A stretch of 61,363 nucleotides of DNA from Variovorax sp. CF313 (lineage in GTDB: Bacteria; Pseudomonadota; Gammaproteobacteria; Burkholderiales; Burkholderiaceae_C), in contig NZ_AKIW01000167.1 of the NCBI RefSeq assembly GCF_000282635.1, positions 1 to 61,363 of the forward strand. Reading direction: 5' to 3'. Below the pieces are notes generated by a model. The model was not told where the DNA came from. It saw only the letters and a list, made by a program, of their open reading frames with translations, and made no database searches. Of the stretch, positions 11,186-19,483 are shown in pieces; position 1 is the first letter of the stretch; each line of letters begins with the position of its first letter. The position numbers and the translations under genes are program-made.

Positions 11186-11569
11186 ATGCAAATTTTCCCT
11201 GACTACATTTCCAAGTTGAATTACTTCTTGCACATCATGAGCGATGACGAGCTGGATGATTTCTATATCAACGATGGAGGCTGCCGCGCCAAGCTGTTTG
11301 ATGCGATGAAGGCTGACTTCGACCGTTTCGGACCGGAGAGCCAACAACGAGTGCTGGATGCGATCGAGTTCATCCTGTCATCGGGCAATATCGAAAAGTA
11401 CTGGCGCTCGGTGGTGCCTCATGAGGTGCCGCTAGACGAAGTGGAAGACAAGCCGGGCTACTTGCACTCGCTTTATGAAAAGCTGACGGGGCATGCACCG
11501 TCGTCAAGAGGATTTGGGTCTGACGTGGAACTAGTTTATGGACGTCACAGCATTGACGTCCGCCTTTGA
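11186..11569 (+). CDS. putative immunity protein for the Rhs toxin tip
   Basis: A 127-residue, acidic, soluble protein (SDDELDDFYINDGG, DEVEDKPGYLHSLYEKL) starting 2 nt after the rhs stop. No known family was recognised. Position immediately behind a polymorphic toxin tip, small size, acidity and lower GC than neighbours all fit a cognate immunity protein, which would bind and neutralise the toxin in the cytosol. The identity is inferred from context, but the gene itself looks real. Confidence 0.7.
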   Translation: MQIFPDYISKLNYFLHIMSDDELDDFYINDGGCRAKLFDAMKADFDRFGPESQQRVLDAIEFILSSGNIEKYWRSVVPHEVPLDEVEDKPGYLHSLYEKLTGHAPSSRGFGSDVELVYGRHSIDVRL

Positions 11570-11750
11570 TCGCGACATATGCCAGCGGTTCTTGTGTGTC
11601 TGAGAGGGCTCCAACCACTTGTATCGTGAAGCCCACGGAACTGCTAAAGCGACGCTGAGCGTTTCCCCTCTCTTGTCTTGGCGAGTTTCCGGCCGCACGA
11701 CTTGCCGGCCGCAACGCCGCACCCTGGAGAGGTTGGAAGACTAGGCGAGC

Positions 11751-11823
11751 CGCCGCAACAAGTGGAATGAACGGCAACCTGATCGAGTGCAGTCGATGGT
11801 GATAAGGCGGTTTTCACTAGGAT
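11751..11823 (+). pseudogene. remnant of a second rhs core
   Basis: About 70 bp align with 9989-10072 of the main rhs core (shared stretches include ggcaacctgatcgag and the region encoding YKWDERGNLIERS...TVFTW) but carry several indels and no reading frame. A degraded core piece downstream of an immunity gene is the expected scar of tip replacement or of an older displaced tip. The flanking stretches 11570-11750 and 11824-11931 show nothing recognisable. Confidence 0.75.
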
Positions 11824-11931
11824 GTTGGCTGGCGCTTTGAGCGAATGGATCGATAGCCTGAAATAGGCAAAGCCATTTAACTGGCGTTGCTTACGGCCGT
11901 ACCAGCGTTGCGGGGCGCAAACCCCCGCGAC

Positions 11932-12639
11932 TCACCGCCGCGCCCGCGGCAACGCCACCGGCGCCAGCGTAACCCTCAGCCTGCTCGTCGCATCCGGCTC
12001 CGCCGCAGCATCCACCTCCAGCGCCCGCTCGACATTGCCGATGTGCTCCAGCATCAGCCGCCGCGCCCCGGCCGTATCCCCGGCCTCGAGCGCCGCGACG
12101 ATCGCCCCATGCTCCGCACAGGACTGCCCGGCCTCGTGCTTCGACTGATAGAGCGTGGCCGCCAGGGTGGTGCGCGCCGTAAGGTCGCGCAGCACGTCGA
12201 CCAGCAGCTGGTGCCCCATCTGCTCGGCGAGGCAGACGTGGAAATCGGCCAGCAGGAAGGCGCGTGTTGCGGCGTCGGCGCCTTCGATGGCGCGCTGCTC
12301 GTCGGCGATGTGGTCGCGCAGCTTGCGGATCACCTTCGCGAGCGGCCGGCCTTCGCTGGCCTCCAGGATGCCGGCTTCGACGATGCGCCGCGCCGAGAAG
12401 GCGTCGCGTGCCTCTTCGGCCGAAGGCTCCACCACGTACCAGCCGCGGCGCGACTGCACTTCGACAAAACCGCGAGCCTGCAGCTGCATGAGCGCCTCGC
12501 GCACCATGGTGCGGCTCACCGAGAAGTTCTCGGCCAGCGCCTGCTCGCCCAGCCGTTCGCCCGGCGCGAGCTTCTGCGCGAGGATGGCCTCGACGACGCG
12601 TTCGGCGATGACGGTGGGGCTGACGTCCGGGGCGGGCAT
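11932..12639 (-). CDS. GntR/FadR-family regulator with FCD effector domain
   Basis: A 235-residue regulator: winged-helix GntR domain at about residues 8-75 (PGERLGEQALAENFSVSRTMVREALMQL) and an all-helical FCD ligand domain at about 80-215. The metal/ligand histidines are in ADFHVCLAEQMGH, SCAEHGAIVAAL and MLEHIGN. It is 23 nt downstream of dctA on the same strand and probably in the same transcript, which suggests that it controls dctA in response to an organic acid. Three short palindromes upstream of dctA are candidate sites. Confidence 0.9.
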   Translation of the reverse strand: MPAPDVSPTVIAERVVEAILAQKLAPGERLGEQALAENFSVSRTMVREALMQLQARGFVEVQSRRGWYVVEPSAEEARDAFSARRIVEAGILEASEGRPLAKVIRKLRDHIADEQRAIEGADAATRAFLLADFHVCLAEQMGHQLLVDVLRDLTARTTLAATLYQSKHEAGQSCAEHGAIVAALEAGDTAGARRLMLEHIGNVERALEVDAAAEPDATSRLRVTLAPVALPRARR

Positions 12640-12662
12640 GTCTGTCGGGGTTCTTTCTTTTT

Positions 12663-14003
12663 TCAGCGGGCGCCGGAAGAGGCGGTGCTGGGGTTTACCA
12701 CGGGCGCGGCATCGGCTTCAGCCAGCGGCTCGTCATCGGGCGAATAGCTGCCGTTGAGCACCGCATGGGCGCGTTCGCGGTCGATGTCGCCTTCCCAGGC
12801 GGCGATGGCCACGGTCGCAACGCAGTTGCCGATCAGGTTGCCCAGCGCGCGGGCGATGCCCATGAACCAGTCGACCGACAGCACCAGCACCAGACCGATG
12901 GCGGGAATGGCAGGAATCGCGTGCAGCGTGGCCGCCAGCACCACGATGGCCGAACCCGGCACGCCGTGCGCGCCCTTGGAGGTGACCAGCGCGATCGCCA
13001 AAATGGTCAGCAGGTCGGCCATCGAGATCGGCGTGTTGGTGGCCTGTGCGATGAACACGGCCGCCAGCGTGATGTAGATCGAGAAAGCGTCGAGGTTGAA
13101 CGAGTAGCCGGTCGGGATCACGAGGCCGACGGTCGAATCGCGAATACCCATGCGGCGCAGCTTGGCCATGATCTGCGGCAGCACGCTGTCCGACGAGGTG
13201 GTGGCGAAGACGATGGTGAGCTCCTCGCGCAGGTAGCGCAGCAGCTTGATCAGGCTGAAGCCCGACATGCGCATCACGAGCCCGAGCACCACGAACACGA
13301 AGATCAGCACCGCGCCGTAGAAGAGCGCGACCAGCATGCCCAGTTGCTTGAGCGAGCCGATGCCGTACTGCCCCACGGTGAACGCGATGGCGCCCAGCAC
13401 GCCCAGCGGCGCCAGCTTGATGATGATCCCCATGATCTTGAACAGCACCAGTGAAAGCGCATCGACCACCACCGCCACCGGCTTGCCGCGATCGCCCAGC
13501 AGCGTGAGCGCGCAGCCGAACAGCACCGCGAACAGCAGCACTTGCAGCACGTCGCCGGTGGCGAAGGCATTGACCACCGTGGTCGGAATGAGCTTCATCA
13601 GGAAGTCGACCGTGCCGCCGCTCGTGAGCTTGTCGGCGTTCGACGCATAGGCGCTCATCGCGGTCGCATCGAGCTTGGAGGGATCGACGTTCATGCCCGC
13701 GCCGGGCTGGAACACGAAGGCCAGCACCAGGCCCATCGCCAGCGCGATGGTGGTCAGCACCTCGAAGTAGATGAGCGACTTCACGCCCACCCGGCCCACG
13801 CGCTTGAGGTCTCCCGCGCCGGCGATGCCATGCACCACCACGCAGAACACCAGCACCGGGATGATCATCTTGATCAGCTTGATGAAACCGTCACCGAGCG
13901 GCTTGAGCTTGACGGCGTACTCGGGCGCCAGGAGCCCCGCGAGCACGCCGAGCACCAGCGCGATGACCACCTGACCGAAAAGCGATTTGGCGAAGCGGGG
14001 CAT
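12663..14003 (-). CDS. dctA: C4-dicarboxylate:cation symporter DctA
   Basis: Inner-membrane secondary transporter for succinate, fumarate, malate and sometimes orotate. The 446-residue protein has the DAACS family signatures: FATTSSDSVLPQIM (re-entrant loop), GLVIPTGYSFNLD and a long series of hydrophobic helices starting LFGQVVIALVLGVLAG. Length and motifs match DctA more closely than the glutamate carriers. Transcribed toward its GntR-family neighbour; the leader contains three dyads. Confidence 0.93.
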   Translation of the reverse strand: MPRFAKSLFGQVVIALVLGVLAGLLAPEYAVKLKPLGDGFIKLIKMIIPVLVFCVVVHGIAGAGDLKRVGRVGVKSLIYFEVLTTIALAMGLVLAFVFQPGAGMNVDPSKLDATAMSAYASNADKLTSGGTVDFLMKLIPTTVVNAFATGDVLQVLLFAVLFGCALTLLGDRGKPVAVVVDALSLVLFKIMGIIIKLAPLGVLGAIAFTVGQYGIGSLKQLGMLVALFYGAVLIFVFVVLGLVMRMSGFSLIKLLRYLREELTIVFATTSSDSVLPQIMAKLRRMGIRDSTVGLVIPTGYSFNLDAFSIYITLAAVFIAQATNTPISMADLLTILAIALVTSKGAHGVPGSAIVVLAATLHAIPAIPAIGLVLVLSVDWFMGIARALGNLIGNCVATVAIAAWEGDIDRERAHAVLNGSYSPDDEPLAEADAAPVVNPSTASSGAR

Positions 14004-14020
14004 GGAAGTCTCCTGTCTGT

Positions 14021-14067
14021 CTTGTCAAGTTTTGCATGCAAGCAATGCCTTTTCTTGCATACAAGAA
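14021..14067. promoter_or_regulatory. cluster of three palindromes upstream of dctA, candidate GntR operators
   Basis: Three dyads lie 18-64 nt before the dctA start: CTTG-T-CAAG (14021-14029), TTGCATGCAA (14032-14041) and TTCTTG-CATA-CAAGAA (14052-14067). They share a CTTG/CAAG or TTG/CAA half-site and resemble the short A/T-flanked dyads bound by FCD-type GntR regulators. The regulator encoded behind dctA is the obvious ligand. Confidence 0.6.
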
Positions 14068-14252
14068 ATGTAGGCAAGAAGACTTCGGGGGGACAGAGGG
14101 TATTCCCGGGCACAAGCCTTCTGCCCACGGGGAATTAAGTCGTGGACCGGGATGCATCTGCGCCTTGGGCGCCACCGTCTGGCACCGTGCTGGGCTACAG
14201 CAATCTCTGGACTGAATGGTCACGAGGCCCCTCAATCCGCTACAAACGCAGC

Positions 14253-15296
14253 ATGAGCATCCTGTTTCACCGCGGCGTCAGTGCCGCCCTTGGCGCGGCA
14301 GCGCTCTTTGGCGCCGGTACACCCTTCGCGAAGCTGTTGCTAGCGCATGCCAGCCCTTGGCTGCTCGCCGGGGTGCTCTATTTGGGCTCGGGTATCGGTC
14401 TGTTGATCTGGCGGCTTGCGTCGCGTGCCCCGGCCGTGCGGCTCCAGCGTGCCGAAGCGGGCTGGCTTGCCGGCGCCATGATTGCAGGCGGCATGCTGGG
14501 GCCGCTGCTGCTCATGACGGGCCTGGCAGGCATGGCGGCCGCCGATGCATCCCTGCTGCTCAACGCCGAAGGGGTGCTGACCGCGCTGATCGCCTGGTTT
14601 GCTTTCAAGGAGAACTTCGATCGCCGCATTGCCTGGGGCATGGTCGCCATCGTCGCTGGGGCCGTGGTCCTCAGTTGGCCGAGCGAAGCCCGTGCGGGCG
14701 CCCTCTGGCCATCGCTGGCGGTGCTCGGCGCCTGCCTTGCCTGGGCCTTGGACAACAACCTGACGCGCAAGGTGTCGGTGACCGACGCCTCGTTCATCGC
14801 CATGACCAAAGGACTGGTGGCGGGGGCTACGAACCTCGCGCTCGCAGTGGCCACCGGGGCCAGTTGGCCCTCTGCAGTTGTTCTCGCAAGCGCCGGCGTC
14901 CTGGGCCTGCTGAGCTACGGCACGAGTCTGGTCCTGTTCGTGATCGCACTGCGACACCTTGGAACCGCGCGGACCGGCGCGTACTTCTCGGTGGCACCTT
15001 TCTTCGGCGCCGTTGTGGCGATCGGGCTGCTGGGCGAACCGTTCACCCTTCAGCTCGCGCTGGCCGGCGTACTGATGGCAATCGGTGTCTGGCTGCATCT
15101 GACCGAAAGCCATGGCCACCTCCACATGCATGAGCCACTGGAGCACTCTCACGAGCACGAGCACGATGAGCACCACCAGCACGCCCATGCCGACGGCACA
15201 CCGGTTGCGGCGAAGCACGCGCACTGGCACCGGCATGAGCCGGTGGTGCACGCTCATACGCACTATCCCGATGTTCATCATCGACACACGCACTGA
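14253..15296 (+). CDS. DMT/EamA family transporter with long histidine-rich C-terminal tail
   Basis: A 347-residue inner-membrane protein with about ten helices and two EamA repeats (SAALGAAALFGAGTPFAKLL; GACLAWALDNNLTRKV; LGLLSYGTSLVLFVIALRHLGTARTGAYFS). The last ~50 residues are extraordinarily rich in His (HSHEHEHDEHHQHAH, HWHRHEPVVHAHTHYP, HHRHTH). Such tails bind divalent metals, so metal efflux or metal-sensitive transport is plausible but not shown. An upstream ATG at 14142 would add 37 residues without homology; ATG 14253, at MSILFHRG, is preferred. Confidence 0.85.
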   Translation: MSILFHRGVSAALGAAALFGAGTPFAKLLLAHASPWLLAGVLYLGSGIGLLIWRLASRAPAVRLQRAEAGWLAGAMIAGGMLGPLLLMTGLAGMAAADASLLLNAEGVLTALIAWFAFKENFDRRIAWGMVAIVAGAVVLSWPSEARAGALWPSLAVLGACLAWALDNNLTRKVSVTDASFIAMTKGLVAGATNLALAVATGASWPSAVVLASAGVLGLLSYGTSLVLFVIALRHLGTARTGAYFSVAPFFGAVVAIGLLGEPFTLQLALAGVLMAIGVWLHLTESHGHLHMHEPLEHSHEHEHDEHHQHAHADGTPVAAKHAHWHRHEPVVHAHTHYPDVHHRHTH

Positions 15297-15299
15297 GAC

Positions 15300-15470
15300 G
15301 AGAAACAGGCGCAGGCGGTCCTGTTCCTGCGCAATGCGCTGGCTTATTGCGCGCGCTTGGGCATCACCGTGAAGCGCCTGCCGACGGACTTGACGCTCCA
15401 CACCTGGAGGGGGCAAGTCCACGACTTTGTTTTTTTGCCTGCTCTTTGCCGCACTGTGTGATCAACGACT
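15300..15470 (+). pseudogene. remnant of an IS481/IS3-type DDE transposase
   Basis: Immediately after the DMT stop the frame reads EKQAQAVLFLRNALAYCARLGITVKRLPTD, typical of the integrase core around the second catalytic Asp of IS481-type transposases. After the Asp at 15387 the expected NGS motif is lost; a later HDF may be the decayed continuation. No ends or flanking repeats were found, so only a scrap is left. The rest, to 15557, contains nothing recognisable. Confidence 0.7.
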
Positions 15471-15557
15471 TACGCGTCTTCTGGTCCAGTAGTTCGTTCC
15501 TCATGGGCAGCCTTCACGCAGGCGCCTCGCATCCGGCACCTCCAAGCCGCCGTACTT

Positions 15558-16772
15558 TCAGTTGGCCTTGGTCTTCCGGCCGTTGAGCGGTAGACGCCAC
15601 AACTCATAGCGCTCCTCGCCGCTCTTGACCGAACCGGCGAAGTGATTGTTCAGTGCGCTCGAAGTGAAGACCAGGTCTCCATCCGGAAGGATCGCGGGCG
15701 TATCCGGCCACTGAACGCCGTCGTCGGATGCGATCAGCGACATCGTGCGGCTGCGTGGGTCGTACTTCACGATGCCGTTGCGGGTGACGTCCGTGATGTA
15801 GAGCCTGCCCTTGGTGTCGGTCACGATCCCGTCGGTGTTGCCGCCTACTGCGCCGAGATCGCGGATGGCTGAGGCGATCTGTTCATCGCTCGACGCCGCA
15901 TCGCGCAAGACCGATGTCGGGACCGAGCGCGCGCGCGTTCCCGTCGTCACTGTCCAGTACAGCGTGCGCGCATCGGGCGACAGCGTGATGCCATTGATGC
16001 CGAGCAGCAGCGGGTTGCCCGGCCAGACTTCCGCGCCGTGGGAGACGACCTTGACGCCGGGTTCGATCTGCAGGCTCGGGTGCCTGTCGAGCACGCGTCG
16101 GGCCTCGCCTGAGGCGAAGTCCACGACGATCAGGCCCACCATATTGGCGGGTGCGCTGCGCATGCCGCTGTCGGAGATGTAGGCGATGCGGCGGCGCTCG
16201 TCCACGGCGATGTCGTTGAGGAAGCTGCCCTTGCGGTCGGCCACGCCGTCCAGCGCGATGCGCTTCACGGTGCGCCCCGACTTCAGGTCAAGCACCAGCA
16301 CTTTCTGGGCACCTGCGGGAGCCTCGGCCTCACCGGCAACGAAACCCATGTCGAGCGCCCACAGCCAGCCGTTCCTGCGGTCGACATGGAAACCGAGCAC
16401 GTTGCGCAGGCTGTCCTGCGGCGCAGTAGCCACGGCATTGCCCGAAATCGAAGGAAATGCGGTCAGCCGTGCGGGACCGGTCTCCGCCCGGGTGTCGAGC
16501 CTGCTGAGTGTTGCAGGCGCAGACGCCGACACGAGGCGTGGCGTGCTCACGTAGGCGGTGCCTCTTGCATCGAAGTGCAGGCCGGCGATGGGCGCGCTGA
16601 CCGAGGTGGCGAACGGGGCCGGGTCCTTGCCATCCTTCGAGGGCTCCCAGCTCACGCCGGCGTAGCTGCGCCAGCGCTCGAGCGGAAGGCCGTCCGCCGC
16701 GTGGGCGGCTTGCTGGTGATGGAGGAGGGCGGCCAGCGCGAGGGCCGCGAATCGAAATGAATGATGGCGCAT
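15558..16772 (-). CDS. major royal jelly/yellow family protein, exported
   Basis: A 404-residue protein with a signal peptide (MRHHSFRFAALALAALLHHQQAAHA, cleavage about residue 25) and a beta-propeller of the MRJP/yellow family. Diagnostic pieces are NVLGFHVDRRNGWLWALDMG (about 120-140), SFLNDIAVDERRRIAYISDSG (about 190-210) and NTDGIVTDTKGRLYITDVTRNGIVKYD (about 315-341). Bacterial members are secreted or periplasmic and of unknown activity; insect relatives include dopachrome-converting enzymes. Last gene of a minus-strand run after an ABM monooxygenase and a broken SDR. Confidence 0.87.
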   Translation of the reverse strand: MRHHSFRFAALALAALLHHQQAAHAADGLPLERWRSYAGVSWEPSKDGKDPAPFATSVSAPIAGLHFDARGTAYVSTPRLVSASAPATLSRLDTRAETGPARLTAFPSISGNAVATAPQDSLRNVLGFHVDRRNGWLWALDMGFVAGEAEAPAGAQKVLVLDLKSGRTVKRIALDGVADRKGSFLNDIAVDERRRIAYISDSGMRSAPANMVGLIVVDFASGEARRVLDRHPSLQIEPGVKVVSHGAEVWPGNPLLLGINGITLSPDARTLYWTVTTGTRARSVPTSVLRDAASSDEQIASAIRDLGAVGGNTDGIVTDTKGRLYITDVTRNGIVKYDPRSRTMSLIASDDGVQWPDTPAILPDGDLVFTSSALNNHFAGSVKSGEERYELWRLPLNGRKTKAN

Positions 16773-16814
16773 GATGAAACCTGATGTGAAAAGAAATGGC
16801 TGGGCAAGCCGCTG

Positions 16815-17108
16815 TCAAGCCACCTGGCGCAGCTGCAGAAGTTCAAAGGCCCCGATCAAAGGACCCGCATTGGCGCGGAACGCGTCCATGTGGCCCCCGC
16901 GCATGTGGCGCTCCCAGGATGTCCGGTCGAGCCACCGTTCGAAGAACACGACCCTTCCAGGTTGATCGATGGCCTCATGGAGTTCGTAGCTGATGCAGCC
17001 CGGCTGCTCGCGTACGACCTGAACCAACTTCGCCTGGGCCTGGACGAGCGCTCTTTCGTGACCTGGCTTGGCTTGAACGAGTGCGATGATGACGAGATCG
17101 TTGGGCAT
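16815..17108 (-). CDS. antibiotic biosynthesis monooxygenase (ABM) domain protein
   Basis: A 97-residue dimeric ferredoxin-like ABM/YgiN-type protein (IIALVQAKPGHERALVQAQAKLVQVVREQPGCISYELHEA, ERWLDRTSWERHM). Family members oxidise quinone-like or polyketide substrates, or degrade haem. A TTG six codons upstream is also open, but ATG 17108 follows an AGGAAA site by 7 nt and is preferred. It sits 14 nt behind the broken SDR and 42 nt before the MRJP-family gene, so the three formed one operon. Confidence 0.87.
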   Translation of the reverse strand: MPNDLVIIALVQAKPGHERALVQAQAKLVQVVREQPGCISYELHEAIDQPGRVVFFERWLDRTSWERHMRGGHMDAFRANAGPLIGAFELLQLRQVA

Positions 17109-17122
17109 GCTGGATTTCCTGT

Positions 17123-17655
17123 TCAAAGGATCGAGCGGAAGGTTCCGCCTTCGACGCGCACGGCGGCGCCGTTCGACGCCGCGCCCAAGGGGCTCGCAAG
17201 CAGTGTCACCATGGCCGCGATCTCGTCGGCTTCGATCATTCGTGCGATCAGGGAACTGGGCCGGTAGGTCTGGAAGAAGTGGGCCTCGATCTCGGCGTCG
17301 GTCATGCCGGCCCGCGGCGCCGTCTGCCGCAGGTAATCCACGATGCCTTCCGAGCGGGTGGCGGAAGGCAGCACGCTGTTGACGGTGACGCCGGTGCCCT
17401 TTGTCAGTTCGGCCATGCCGCGCGACACCGCGAGCTGTGCCGACTTGCTGACGCCGTAGTGCACCATGTCCGGCGGCGTGAAAGCGCCGACCTCGCTCGA
17501 CATGAAGATCACCCGGCCCCAGTTCTTCCGGAGCATGCGCGGGAAATAGTGGCGCGACAGGCGCACGCCCGACATCACGTTGACGTCGAGCATCCGAAGC
17601 CAGTCTTCGTCGGTGATCTCGGGATGGCGGTCTTGCCCTTGAGTTGCATGTCCAT
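17123..17655 (-). pseudogene. short-chain dehydrogenase/reductase, Rossmann half deleted and frameshifted
   Basis: ATG 17655 begins MDMQLKGKTA, the standard start of this SDR group, but the next bases jump to EITDEDWLRMLDVNVMSGVRLSRHYFPRML in another frame. The cofactor motif TGxxxGIG and roughly 80-90 codons are missing. The distal half is intact, with the active-site Ser in FMSSEVGAF, Y and K in HYGVSKSAQ, and a normal C-terminus (VRVEGGTFRSIL). Without the Rossmann motif it cannot be a working reductase. Confidence 0.85.
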
Positions 17656-17675
17656 GGTGGGGTTCCTGTTGGCTA

Positions 17676-17759
17676 TTACTTGAGGCGCTTGGGCATTTCG
17701 TTGGCCACGCCAACCGCCGAGGCAGGGTTCTGGCCCGTGGCGAGCTCGCGGTCGCAGCG
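17676..17759 (-). pseudogene. C-terminal remnant of a DJ-1/PfpI family gene
   Basis: In the strand and position expected for a gene ahead of the broken SDR, 27 codons before a TAA at 17678-17676 read RCDRELATGQNPASAVGVANEMPKRLK. The LxTGQNPAS motif is the characteristic C-terminal end of DJ-1/PfpI (class I glutamine amidotransferase-like) proteins. The remaining ~200 codons are absent; the divergent LysR promoter follows directly. Confidence 0.75.
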
Positions 17760-17802
17760 ATGACTTGAATGTATTGATTGCATTCGCGGGGATAAACTGG
17801 CC

Positions 17803-17827
17803 TTCGAGGAAAATATTTATTCTCGAA
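17803..17827. promoter_or_regulatory. inverted repeat just upstream of a LysR gene
   Basis: TTCGAG-N13-CTCGAA, perfect 6-bp arms around an AT-rich centre containing AAATATTT, ends 8 nt before the lysR ATG at 17836. Size and placement fit a LysR autoregulatory site. A second imperfect dyad, GAATG-N9-CATTC, lies at 17767-17785. Confidence 0.55.
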
Positions 17828-17835
17828 AGGACCAA

Positions 17836-18741
17836 ATGAGTCGCAGATTCGATCACCTCGGTGATGTGGAGGCCTTCGTCACGGTGGTCGAGAAGGGATC
17901 GATGACGACGGCCGCGGTTGCGCTGGCCACGACGCCATCAGTGCTCAGCCGGGCGATCACGCGCCTCGAGGCGCGCTTGGGCGTGCAATTGCTGCGGCGA
18001 ACCACCCGGCGCCTGAGCCTGACCGAGCAGGGGCGGCTGTACCTGGAGCACTCGCGCGCGGCCTTCGCGCTGATCGACGAGGCCGAGCGCACGGTGCAGG
18101 GACAGGGCGATGAGTTGAAGGGCAGCGTACGGTTGAGCGCCCCCACCACCTATGCCCATCATCGATTGCCTGCGTTGCTGCAGCACTTCTCGGCACAGCA
18201 TCCGCAGGTGCGTATCGAGTTGAACATCACCAACCGCAACGTAGACCTCGTGGCAGAGGGCTACGACCTGGCCATCCGGATGGGCAGCCTGCCGGACAGC
18301 GGACTGGTCGCGCGCAAGCTCGAGGACGCAGCCATGTGCCTGATCGCCGCACCGAGCTATATCGCCCGCGCCGGGGCGCCGGCAGGCATCGGCGACTTGG
18401 CGCGGCATAGCTGCCTGGCTTTCGTGATGCCCAGCACCGGGCGGGTGTCGCCGTGGATCCTGCGGGCGGATGGACGCGACGTCGATTGGGTGCCGCAAGG
18501 CGGCTTGCAGGTATCAGACGATGTGCTGGGCGTGGTCACGCTCGCCCAAAGCGGCCTTGGCATATGCCAGACCTATGACTTCATCGCGCAGGATCTCATT
18601 GCGCAGGGGCGAGCCGTCGAGGTCCTGGCACCGGCGCGTGGTCGCTCGCGGCCGTTTTCGGTAATCTATGCACCGCATCGGCGGCTGTCGTCCGCATCGA
18701 GGGCGCTGATCGATTCGCTTGTCGCGACCACATGCGAATAG
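17836..18741 (+). CDS. LysR-family transcriptional regulator
   Basis: A 301-residue LysR-type regulator with HTH at about residues 8-66 (FVTVVEKGSMTTAAVALATTPSVLSRAITRLEARLGVQLLRRTTRRLSLTEQG) and an effector domain with NRNVDLVAEGYDLAIRMG. It is divergent from the decayed DJ-1/SDR/ABM/MRJP run and was presumably its regulator; the target operon is now partly destroyed. It may also be autoregulated through the dyad at 17803-17827. Confidence 0.9.
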   Translation: MSRRFDHLGDVEAFVTVVEKGSMTTAAVALATTPSVLSRAITRLEARLGVQLLRRTTRRLSLTEQGRLYLEHSRAAFALIDEAERTVQGQGDELKGSVRLSAPTTYAHHRLPALLQHFSAQHPQVRIELNITNRNVDLVAEGYDLAIRMGSLPDSGLVARKLEDAAMCLIAAPSYIARAGAPAGIGDLARHSCLAFVMPSTGRVSPWILRADGRDVDWVPQGGLQVSDDVLGVVTLAQSGLGICQTYDFIAQDLIAQGRAVEVLAPARGRSRPFSVIYAPHRRLSSASRALIDSLVATTCE

Positions 18742-18994
18742 TCACGGTGCCTGGAAGTCCGCGAGTCCGACTCGTCTCGACGCCGAGGCTCTCGCAACGC
18801 CAGCTTCCGCAGGCTTGGCTGATCAACGGTTTGCATGTCTTTGGGTCGACCGGTTTGCTCTCCGTGGGCAATAAAGGAGGAGCAACAGGCTCTTCTGCGG
18901 TAAACCCTGATCGGCTGCCAGACACATGTCCAAGGATCGGACACGCAATTTGTCTGAATGACTTGCATCAGCCAGCCGGCCATTCAGAATTCCC

Positions 18995-19414
18995 TTGCGG
19001 ATCAAGGCCTGGGCAGCTGGCACGCCCCGTGCAAAGTACAGCCCATTCCAATCCACCCCGGCCAGTGCGCTCGCCGCGATGCGCGGGCTCGCAAGCGCGC
19101 AGGGGGCGGTACACGTTGCGCAGGAAGAAGACCCCATGGACACACCGCAAGCGCGCCGAAATGCGCCGCAAGCCCACGACAGCGTTGCAGCCTGGTTCGA
19201 ACCGCTGCTGTCCGAAAGACTTTCACAGGCGGGCTTCGGCACGCTGAGGCAGCTGGTGCGGCGCATCAACGACGCGGGCATGACCTGGTGGTATCCGGTG
19301 CGAGGCATCGGCGTCAGGCGCGCCGAACGCGTCGTGCAGTGGCTGCATGAACAGCAGGAAAGCACAGGCATGGAAGTGAGCCTGCCGGCGCACGGGCGCC
19401 GCCATGCGCCTTGA
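18995..19414 (+). pseudogene. fragment of a tyrosine-recombinase protein (DUF3701 domain)
   Basis: The open frame contains SVAAWFEPLLSERLSQAGFGTLRQLVRRINDAGMTWWYPVRGIGVRRAERVVQWLHEQQESTGMEV. This matches the layout of DUF3701, a helix-hairpin-helix-like module found near the N-terminus of certain phage-type integrases. The catalytic recombinase domain is absent: the frame stops at 19412 and no R-H-R-Y signature follows. Either a decayed integrase or a stand-alone domain; the ATG at 19136 would give the minimal domain. The stretch 18742-18994 holds nothing recognisable. Confidence 0.5.
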
Positions 19415-19483
19415 CTGACGGCTCGCTCGGCGCCCCCGACCCATCCGGATAATGGCGCCCTTCGTATCAGCAGCAAGGCAAGG

